From positions 2,594-35,266 of the forward strand of contig BQKZ01004267.1 of NCBI GenBank assembly GCA_036244855.1: 32,673 bases of DNA, given 5' to 3'. Below are positions 10,101-22,100 of the stretch, piece by piece; the first letter of the stretch is position 1; each line of letters opens with the position of its first letter. The notes under the pieces were generated by a model. It had not been told where the DNA came from and did not search any database. It saw only the letters and a program-made list of their open reading frames with translations. The translations under genes were made by a program, and so were the position numbers. This DNA comes from Temnopleurus reevesii. Its lineage: Eukaryota > Echinodermata > Echinoidea > Temnopleuroida > Temnopleuridae.

Positions 10101-13100
10101 CTAACATTATCAATTATCGCCATTTAGGCCAACAAACTTCAAGGACTTTTCCTTGATTTTGGAATTTTTATCAACTTATCTGATTTTCCCCTGACTAGAA
10201 AAGATTACAATCATTTCCCCTATTCCCTGATTGAGTAGGAATGCTGTTGGTCCACACATACAGAATATCTGAAATATCTCTTAAAAATGATAGAAAATGC
10301 AAGTTTATGGCAATAAATTTCATGAATAATGGCTATTTCAAAATGAGAGTAATTACCAACCGTATTCTAAATTCTAAATATGAAAAGTGAACTCACCTCA
10401 CTGCTAAGTTCAACGACCTCTAGATCACATAGTCTGTGTGTGATGGCTTCCTCTTCGGTGACCCCTACTCTGGTCAATAGCTTCCGGGTCGCCGATGCGA
10501 GCTGGCGCTGGAAGTCTTCTTGAATTCTTGTTGCCTTCTTCTTCACCTAAAAAAAAAAAGAATAAACAAAAACTATAACTAATAATTATTATCAAACAAT
10601 AAGATACTTCATATTCGTTCCTTTACGATCTCTGTTCTGTGTATTATTCTAGACATAGGTCTATGCATTTTAAAAAGAACAATATAGAAAATAGTAGGAA
10701 CACTCTAGTTCTTATGCAAGCATGCAGGAAAATATTGAGTGTTTGCAAATTTGAATAAGTGAATTTAACAATCTTAATTTTCTCACAAATTTATAAGGAC
10801 TGTATAGTAAATTTCACTACCTGTGATGCACTGTACTTATCCCTCACTATCTGGGGGAGCAAAGTTGCTATTTTAAGAATCTATTTCAATTACCTCACAC
10901 TTGTCGAGACTGTGCAGCCAGTCCCATTCCTCCTGCGACACATTGTAATTATCCCTGACTTTGATGTGGGGCAGCATGCTCGGATGACGCTCGGGGACCT
11001 GTATTCGGATGTTGCCCAGTGAGCTCCGAAGCTTGAGGTAGCCCACGTAGAGCCCTCTGGAGAGCGGCAGGCTGCTCACCTGGTGGTGTATGATCTTCTC
11101 CTGTAGGGGATGGAGGAGGAGAGAGGAAAGAGGATGGATGGATGGATGAGTTACCATGGCAACCATATTTTTCTGTTTTTGCACATATAACTTCATGAGT
11201 ATGAATGCGTTTGAAGTATCTAAGCTTAATATTTCATGAAAGTGTGATACTTCTTCTGCAACTGTGGTATTCTGTAAACTTTATGTGTTTCATATAAAGG
11301 AGAGGATTGAAAAGCCTTCTTTACATGTTGCAATAAAAAGAAAGCACCCTATAGCTATATGTCTTATACATACTTTCTGTGTACTCACACTTCCACATAA
11401 CTCCAACCTAAAGGGATAAGGTGTGAAAAGGGATGTGACTCCCTTTCACTTTACTTCTTACAATTAGGCCTATTATTTACATTCAATAACTGTTCACTTT
11501 TTATATGCTGAAAAGCAGTTTTTGACTGATTGTATAAATACATACATACAATACAAAACAATGCAATCAAGCATTTTTCGACAAAAAAAAATTGGCTTTC
11601 AAGCTCTCGACAAAGAAGAATCTCCTCCCTGCCCTATATTGACGAATCACAAATCTGCTTACTTTAGTCAATGTGTTAATCGGATAAAACTCTTCTCAGA
11701 AGAATATAAATTCTCACTGTGAGCAGAAACCTTGAGGATTCAGAAACAATTTTATGGAAGCTTATACATGCAGTGGGAAGGTGATTCTATACAAGTCGCC
11801 TTCTTGCTTTCTCCTCCTACACAAGGCGCACGGTGAGTAACAGAATGCGGCCAGCGAGTTGAAAAACTCGCGTTCACGTCACACATTTAAGCTTCTGTAG
11901 GACTGACATCGTAAACCCTACTAAAAAGACCAAGAATCAATGGTCTGTGTCAACCCAAACAATTCAATTCAGGTGGATTTTCTATCTCTATTCAAGTGAA
12001 AGTATATAGCAGCTCCTTAATCTAATCCCTTTTACTAAATCCCTTTAACCTTTTCCGACAATAGGGTTATGCTACTGATAGCTACCAGTTAGTAACCCGC
12101 CATAAACTTCTAATGGGGAAATTGAATGATTGCAGTGATACTCTGGTCATCCTTTTTACTAATTTCCTCTGATTCTCTGCGACAATAACGTTATGCTACT
12201 AATATCCATCCCACCAGTTAGTAATCCACCATACACTTTTAATGGGGAAATTGAATGATTTCAGTGAGATTCTAGTCATTTCTTTTTACTAAATTTCTTT
12301 GATTCTGTCTGACAATAACATTATGCTACTATTATCTACCCCATCAGTGAGTAATCTGCCATACACTTTTAATGGGGAAATTGAATGATTTCAGAGAGAT
12401 TCTGGTCGTTCCTTTTTACTGAATTCTTTTCATTCTCTCTCACAACAACATTATCCTACTATTATCTACCCCAGTAGTAGGAAAAGTGAATGATTGCAGT
12501 GGTATTCTGGTCATGATTGTTGGGAACACTTTAAGACTCATTAAAGAGGTGTATCTGTGATATATTCCATTTTTCTTTTTGAGCTATCATCATTATTAAA
12601 TCTTACTTTGGCCTTTGCTTCAACCCGCTTCTCAAGATAAAAACAAGTTTCTTTAAAACCATTGCATTTGAAAACAAATCCTTTTATCCTCTAAGTCTCA
12701 TAATGCAAGTCATTGACATGTTTCACTTGAATGACTAACAATCTGTCAGTGGATGCATCAAATCTTTGTTTGTTATCCTTTATGTGCATTCTCACTTGAA
12801 CGATTAATACTGAACAATCCTTTGTGGGTATTTTCTGCTTGCCTTACAAAATTATTGGCCTAAAGTTGGACATAATTTAGAGAGTTCTTGACCAGTGAGC
12901 TTTGAATAGGTTTCCATGGTCAACAATGGTCTTCACAATTTTGCAAAATAATTCATTCTCATAATTTCCCTTGACCCATCACAATAGTTGAGCAAATGAA
13001 GCACACCGAATCAAATTTCAACAAAAATTTGAATTATTTTGATGAGAACTATACCAGAAGTAAAGACATTAAATGAAGGTATAGAGCATGCAATTCAAAT

Positions 13101-16100
13101 GAATTATAAATACACATCCATGTCTTCAATGATTATGCCCAAACCAATCCATACTGCATCCTATAAATTATCAGAAATGCATTTTGAAGGACATTGTCAA
13201 TCAAATCAATGAAAATTATTGATTTGTCGATATCTCCATCATGATACACTTGTGAGGTCATTTAAAAAGATTAAGAATCTTAGCTTTTGAATATTTTTGC
13301 ATGTTTCATGGACCAACAAAAGGGGATAAAAGAAGTCGGATTTCAGTTCCACTTACTGGTAATGATGTTAGTAGTAGGTCTGCAGCTACTGGGCACTCTA
13401 CACTCATCGACTTTCTCTTCTGGACTCTCGTCATACTGACCCACTTGAGGGCTGCGCTGTTTATCGTTCTAGAATCCTGAGAGGATGAAATAAAATTCAG
13501 GAAAATATTTTACAATAACGTCATAATTTAATTAAAAATCTGTGATCTATGGCACTAGGGGTGCCAGATCAGTTTGAAAAATTTGTTAACCATTGATGAG
13601 GGAGAAGGTATAGTCAAAGAACATAGATGATAACAATCTGCCTACTAGATTGGGTAGAATAATAATTCACATGCAAAAAGAATGTAAATATTTCTCTCAT
13701 CAAAGGCTTCGGAATCCTCAGATTAGAATATATCATCAACACTTTTCAATTCATAATTTTGAATTACGAAGAAGAAAAAGTCATTTTGTCATAAATTGAA
13801 ATATCTTACTCAATACTTGTACTGAGACAATATCAAAATATTACGTCTAAATATCTTACTGAATACTATAAAGAGATTTTGCAAAATGGATGATTCAAAG
13901 ATATATTATTCTTTGAACTGATGTCCTGAGCTGACTATCATGATCCATATAATAAACACAGACAAAATATTCCCTCCATGTAGCACTCATTATGTTTTAA
14001 GTATTTTTTTATTTCGTCAAATCGCATCTAACTTACTTTTACACTGTTGATGAGAGTGAAAATGACGATGCCCTGGCTATCCTTGACTGGCTCGTAATAA
14101 AGCTTGCCAAGGTCCTGCATACCCATGATGCTTTGCAGCTGGGCTGCAGCCTGCAGAAGGCGCCCTCTGAAGTGGACGACGGGAGAGGATGCTGTCGATT
14201 GATTGAGGTCCGTTCGTAAGAGGTCGACATCATCCCATGTTTGAGCCACCTGAATATTTGGCGAAAAAATTTCGATTTGCTTGAGTTACATTGCACTTGT
14301 AATGGATGTCTGGCATATCACACTGATCTCACGAACTGCTCGAAGAATATTCATCTTCAGAGACAAAATGCTATAAAGCCTGTCTTGAAAGATCATTTGA
14401 ACCTAGTTTCCACATTTCTATCTCTCTTTTAATATTAACCTTTATTCCATAGGCTTGATTGTACCTAAATTATGCATCAAAACTTTTATAAACACAATTT
14501 TCTACTAAAACATGGATCAGACTAGATATATAAGTCCTAAAATTTAAAGCTTTCACTAAAATCAGGAAAATTTCATTACCTTAAATGATAAAAATCGTCT
14601 GCTTAGAATACCATATCCATGTCATTACATCATTCAACTTAAATCTTCATGAAAATATAATTGATATTAGCTTTGTCCTGCATTTATTAAACCTTTGAAC
14701 TTTATTTTAGTGGACGAAAAAAATAATTTCTTCTGTCTTCATTATATCGTTGACATTGTGTTCGTTTTAATCAATTAACCAGAGGATACTTTTCAAAATT
14801 TTTGACATTTGACCTTTTATCTTACCTTCATGAACCAAAGGAAATCTGGACATTGCTAGGGAAGTTCTCGTCGACCTCTAAGATAGGAAGTTAGTCTTCT
14901 GTCATTACTAGAACATTGCCTTCATTATAATCAATACATCACTTCAACATTTTTGATATTTGACATTTGACCTTACCTTCATGAACCAGAGGAAGTCCTG
15001 TTGTACGTTGCTAGGGAAGTTCTCATCGACCTCTATGATTGGAAGGTAGTCCTCTGTCGTTACTAGAACCTTGTCTTCATTATAGATGACTGATGCAAGG
15101 TACACCCNAGGGACCTGGATTCAGATGTTCTGAGCATTCGAAAGTTGCCAATTTTAAGAATTTAAGCTGATTTTAATTTCTCTTACCTCACACTTGTCGA
15201 GACTGTGCAGCCAATCCCATTCCTCCTGCGACACATTGTAATTATCCCTGACTTTGATGTGAGGCAGCATACTGGGGTGGCGCTCGGGGACCTGTATTCG
15301 GATGTTGCCCAACGAGCTCCGCAGCTTGAGGTAGCCCACGTAGAGCCCTCTAGAGAGTGGCAGGCTGCTGACCTGGTGGTGTATGATTTTCTCCTGGGAG
15401 GAGGAAGAGGGACAGAAGGATGAGTTACCATGGCAACCATATTTTAAAGTTTTTGCACATTTATATAAGTATGTTTGAAGATTCAAGAACAAGTAGCTGA
15501 TCTCACTATTTCATGAAAGGATGTTAATTCTTCTGCTTTCGTGATATTCTAACTTCTTTAATGTTTCCCATTTTTTTCTGAAAGGAGTGAATTACATTGA
15601 ACATGCTTCCGTTATTGACTATAACAAACTAAAACATTCTATAGCTATTATGCATATATACTGTGTATTAACACTCATTGGTAACTCCCACAGAGGCATG
15701 GAACCTGTAAAATGATAATTGTGACTTTTTCCTTCTCAAGTAACTGTTGTGACAAAATTTGCGACAACCAGGTATGCAGTTTGAAGAAGACCTCCCTAAA
15801 CAGCCTGGTACAATTAGGGTAAAAAGACCAATAACCAATGGCCTGTGTCAGACCAAACAATTCTATTCAGGTGGTTTATCTATCTCTTATCAAGTGAAAG
15901 TATCTAGCATCTTCTTAAACTAATCCTTTTCACTTAATCTCTTTAATCCTCTTTGACAAAAGGGTTATTTACCAGTTAGTAACCCTTCATACACTTCTAA
16001 TGGGGAAATTGAATAATTGCAGTGATACTCTGGTCATTCTTTTTACTAATTTCCTCTGATTCTCTGTGACAATAACGTTATGCTACTAATCATCCCACCA

Positions 16101-19100
16101 GTTTGTAATCCACCATACACTTTTAATGAGAAAAGTGAATGATTTCAGTAAAATTCTAGTCACTCTTTTCTTTTTCTTTACTAATTTTCTTTCATTCTCT
16201 CTTACAATAGGACTATGCTACCGATACCTTCCCTTTCTAGTTAGTAATCTGCAATACACTCATGAAGGTAAAATTGAATGATTGCATCGATTTTCTAGTC
16301 ATCATTTTTGGGAACATTGTTAAAGCTCACTCAAGAAGTGTATCAATGAAATATTTCATTTTTATGCTCTAGCTCACTTTGGTCTTTGCCTTAACCCAAT
16401 GCTCAAGATAAAAGAAATTCTTCTAAACCATTGCATTTGAAAACAAATCCTTTTATCCTCTACCTCTCATAATGCAAGTGTCATTGACATGTTTCACTAG
16501 AATGACTGACAATAGTTAATCTTTCAGTGGATGCATCAAATCTTTGTTTGTTATCCTTTATGTGCATTCTCACTTGAACGATTAATACTGAACAATCCTT
16601 TGTGGGTATTTTCTGCTTGCCTTACAAAATTATTGGCCTAAAGTTGGACATAATTTAGAGAGTTCTTGACCAGTGAGCTTTGAATAGGTTTCCATGGTCA
16701 ACAATGGTCTTCACAATTTTGCAAAATAATTCATTCTCATAATTTCCCTTGACCCATCACAATAGTTGAGCAAATGAAGCACACCGAATCAAATTTCAAC
16801 AAAAATTTGAATTATTTTGATGAGAACTATACCAGAAGTAAAGACATTAAATGAAGGTATAGAGCATGCAATTCAAATGAATTATAAATACACATCCATG
16901 TCTTCAATGATTATGCCCAAACCAATCCATACTGCATCCTATAAATTATCAGAAATGCATTTTGAAGGACATTGTCAATCAAATCAATGAAAATTATTGA
17001 TTTGTCGATATCTCCATCATGATACACTTGTGAGGTCATTTAAAAAGATTAAGAATCTTAGCTTTTGAATATTTTTGCATGTTTCATGGACCAACAAAAG
17101 GGGATAAAAGAAGTCGGATTTCAGTTCCACTTACTGGTAATGATGTTAGTAGTAGGTCTGCAGCTACTGGGCACTCTACACTCATCGACTTTCTCTTCTG
17201 GACTCTCGTCATACTGACCCACTTGAGGGCTGCGCTGTTTATCGTTCTAGAATCCTGAGAGGATGAAATAAAATTCAGGAAAATATTTTACAATAACGTC
17301 ATAATTTAATTAAAAATCTGTGATCTATGGCACTAGGGGTGCCAGATCAGTTTGAAAAATTTGTTAACCATTGATGAGGGAGAAGGTATAGTCAAAGAAC
17401 ATAGATGATAACAATCTGCCTACTAGATTGGGTAGAATAATAATTCACATGCAAAAAGAATGTAAATATTTCTCTCATCAAAGGCTTCGGAATCCTCAGA
17501 TTAGAATATATCATCAACACTTTTCAATTCATAATTTTGAATTACGAAGAAGAAAAAGTCATTTTGTCATAAATTGAAATATCTTACTCAATACTTGTAC
17601 TGAGACAATATCAAAATATTACGTCTAAATATCTTACTGAATACTATAAAGAGATTTTGCAAAATGGATGATTCAAAGATATATTATTCTTTGAACTGAT
17701 GTCCTGAGCTGACTATCATGATCCATATAATAAACACAGACAAAATATTCCCTCCATGTAGCACTCATTATGTTTTAAGTATTTTTTTATTTCGTCAAAT
17801 CGCATCTAACTTACTTTTACACTGTTGATGAGAGTGAAAATGACAATGCCCTGGCTATCTTTGACTGGCTCGTAATAAAGCTTGCCAAGGTCCTGCATTC
17901 CCATGATGCTTTGCAGCTGCGCTGCGGCCTGAAGAAGGCGCCCTCTGAAGTGGACTACAGGAGAGGATGCAGTTGATTGGTTGAGGTCCGTTCGTAAGAG
18001 GTCGACATCTTCCCATGTTTGAGCCACCTGAATATTTCAAAGCAATTTTACATTTTCTTCAGTTACATTGTACAAAGAAAAGTCTGGCCTATTTTCACAG
18101 ATATCAAGAACTGCTCAAAGAAATAGTGTGCATATCAAGAAACAAAATGCAGTGAAACATATCCAGAAAGATCAATAGTGCCTAGGCTAGTTTCCAATTC
18201 TTTCTATTTATATCTTTCTTTTTAAGGTTCACTTGTACCTGAATATATTACATGCAAATATTTGATTCAGACTAGATAAATCAGATCTCAAGTTATAATA
18301 ATAATAGATGCAATTTATATAGAGCACCTTTCACATATATTAGAACACTTTAATTCTTTTTAATTTAAATGATATTGTCTGCTAAGAATACTTTAATCAA
18401 TTGATCATTGAACCCTTCTTAACTTTTGACCTTTGACCTTACCTTCATGAACCAGAGGAAGTCCTGTTGGACGTTGCTTGGGAAGTTCTCGTCGACCTCT
18501 ATGATTGGAAGGTAGTCCTCTGTCGTTACTAGAACCTTGTCTTCATTATAGATGACTGATGCAAGGTACACCCCTCTGTAATGATTTAAAAAAAATCAAT
18601 TTAAATGTTAAGGTATACTTCTAAATGTATAAATCATTGAAATATAAGTATGAAGCCAGCATCACCATTTAAAAAGTGTTAAAAGACAACTTAAAAAAAG
18701 ATAGTGGAATTGGCAAGACCAAGAGACATTAAGATGCCATTTTGTATTGTTTATATGGTATTTCCTGAATTATTTTTTTTACCCAGTGCATTATTAGTAT
18801 CTCTCAGAATAATTAATTGATTTGATTTGATTTAATTTATCTATTTTTACATGTCACTAACTTTAATTGTACAATAGAATATCTTGTAGGAAACTCTCAC
18901 AAGGCATTGACCCTTTTTAGGCCTGACACCTACAACAGCCTCTTTTTATTTCTCAAGCAGCGTACATAACCTTATTTCAGGCTTTGATACTCATTACAGC
19001 TTCAAACAAAAACATGAATTAGTACACATCTTTTTAATGAATCAATGTTTTGGAAAGACGAGCTAATGAAAGCTCTTCTTCCATCTCAAAGTCAAAATAT

Positions 19101-22100
19101 GACAGGCCATACACCTCTCACTTCCTAAAAATGACGCAGGAAAAATGCTGACCTTGCTTGATTAGAAAAGTGACATAATTAGAACAGAACTTTTCTCAAC
19201 TAATTACAAATGATCATGTGACACAAGACAAAAATAGAGCCATTGTTTGGACGTATAATTAACGCAGGGACAAAAATAAAGACATTTGTTGAACAAAAAC
19301 AGGAAGCAGATAAAGACGTACTGCGTGATCTGCGACCACTAATAGCATGGATTGCGATAAGAACGAAAACAAGGTGGATATTTCTAAACAGGGGAGTAGC
19401 CAGGAATTGTCACGCAATTGGGGGGGGGGGGAAGTTGTCAAGAGCTTGAAAAGTAAACATAATCATGCACAATTTTTGTGTTATGTTGACGACAATCCAA
19501 AATTGGATTTTACATCATTTGTTTTGATTTGATTTTGCACTGTGATGAGAGGGAATTTGAAGGCCATTTTTTTTGGCTTATCAGCTTTTCAAGGGGCGAT
19601 GGTGGAAAATGTAATATACAAACTTTCTTTATTTGTTTGCCAGCCCCTGAGGGTGCAAAATTTCAAATTGGTAAAGCCTACCTCCCCCAATACCTCCAAA
19701 GTGTGGGTCTTCTTTTCCGAACAGGTGGCTCACGTAGGAGGAGTTTTCTTTACCCCTGACAATACTTTAGAAGTGCAAAAACATGAGCTCATATGAAAAA
19801 TAAAGGGGTGGGGTGGAGGGGCATAGGCGGCGCTGTGGCCTCTAGACTGCCGGTCCCGCAAATGCTTCCAATGGCTTGAAAGCGATTAGTGTCATGGGCG
19901 TATTAAACTTGACATCTGTTCATTCGGCATGTGAAGTTGAGATTTCTAAGAGGAGTGGTATTATAGGAAATATGTGGAAGTCGTCTAATTACAAAAAGGA
20001 GACATTTAATTGCTATTAATTAGTGAGTGGGTGTGCTTGAGAGACCTTTTGTTTTCACATGTCTACATGTGAACTCCTGACTTTGCAAATTTTATCTTAA
20101 GCTTGTTAGATTTATGGAACTGTCTATTCTTAAATTAAGATTGTTCAATCAAGAAATGAATACTTAGTTACATGTCTTAGCTTGTGCTTGATTTGAAGAA
20201 AAAAAACAGTTTATCTTATGAGCAAATTAAAATTCAACTTTATATAAATGAAAACTATGCTCTGGAACAAAAAATAGCATTTACAACATTCTGATGTTTT
20301 GTCATTCCAGCTTCATATTTTGAGATCTTAAAGATGAAAATAATTTTGTCAAAAACATATATTTGGGTGTAATTTTTTAGGACCCTATTTAAAATGTTTG
20401 TTTGTAATTTGTAATAGGACAGGTCTGTATTTTCCTTGCAAACTGTTTTGCAACATTCAGAATATATCAGAAGACATACTAAATAACATGAAATTAGCTC
20501 CATATTTCTTTTCTTAATTTATGACTCATATAGAATTAGGTAACTATTCATCAGCTGTTTCCACTTTACCCAAGGAAAGCAACGAAAGGATATTTACCCC
20601 ATACCATTACAATTTAGAGCCTACCCTTGGCTAAATCTTTAAGAAAAATGGAAATGAAAATTGTTTCCATTCATAGCAGTCGCAACTGCTTCAATTAATC
20701 TCGCTGTCAGTTTTAATACCCGAGGTCAGAGGGATCTAGAGGGCGATCAGTGACTCTTTAACCACACTCATTCACTTAGGCAAAAAACCCCAATTGTTCG
20801 GATGCCCTCATCCGACCAACCCTCTGAAAATGGCTCAACCTGAATTTTATTTCTTTCCTTTTTTTCGCTTTCCACTCAAATAAGAGAAAAAAATCACAGT
20901 AGGACCGTAGGAAAACCTGAGAAATATCACCTGAAAAGTCATTTTAAGTAAACTGATAAACATGTGAAATAAAACCAGAAGAGTAATTTTCAGATATTTT
21001 AGTTTTTTTCACTCTATTCTAAGGGGGTGTTGTTCAAAATCAACTGCAACTTTGCAAATTATAATGCACATTTTCATTCACACACGGTATGCGCATTTAA
21101 CAAGACGAGCATGAAACAATGATTTTGATTGGCACATCATGATCAACTGCAACTTGCGATCTATTGCAACTTTTGAACAACACCTCCTATGTATCGTTTT
21201 CTAAATGAAATCTATTCCAAAAATTGAAATTAATTTTCTTTCTGACAGACAAAAGTAATTTTTTTCATCAAGTCCTTCTGGGGCATCCAAACAATTTCCT
21301 TTTTACTTATTAACTATAAATTCAATTCACACTGTTTGCCTTTTCCCTCCGATATCCTCCATTTATTATCCCATGACACGCCTGGCTCTTCGAAGGAAAA
21401 TTTGTTGATCGCGAAACATCCTCCCAGTAATGATTAGGAATAACAATGACTAAGACGCCTTTTGCTTTGTCACCAAATCTTAATTTTCAAAGGTCATTTC
21501 ATAAGGTATTTGTTACAAATGAAGAATAAAATGTACTGAGAAGTTCAAAGTGTGATTAAATTTTATGAATTGATTTTTTCATCCTGTACAAAGAGCGCAA
21601 TCTTTCAAATATAACAATGAAAGCGAATTTCTATTCAAAGAATCAGGTATTAGTTAAATTAAATCACTATTAATATAAATTATATAATCAATTTAGTTTT
21701 CTGTATATATCAGAAATTTTAATGATGCTTCAATTATCTTGTTTTGTATAAATGAAAATGATTTCTTATATATCCCCACAGAACTTGCAATTCAATATTA
21801 CTGAGTAAATGTATGTTTGCTTGGCATTTGTTAACAATAACAAACCTTGGAACCCCGCAGAACAACCTTTAGTTCTCCCTTGAATATAAATCTCATTTTA
21901 GTCATAATAAAAACCTTGAAATTACACAATTTATTAAAAAAAATGTTTTTGTTGTGCAAAATAATCGCTCTGGATCAATTTTTACATGACTCTATGAGCT
22001 TAAAAGGACTAGTTTCAAGTGCTTTTTTAACATTGAAAACCATCACAGGCAAAACTTCCCACCAGAACTTTGAGAGCAGCGACATCAATACTGTAAAAGC

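Noticed and set aside
15183..15440. Other-frame open frames over exon 7 copies (both strands)
   Set aside because: Shadows of the real exon; the correct frame is identical in protein between two copies that differ at 13 bases.
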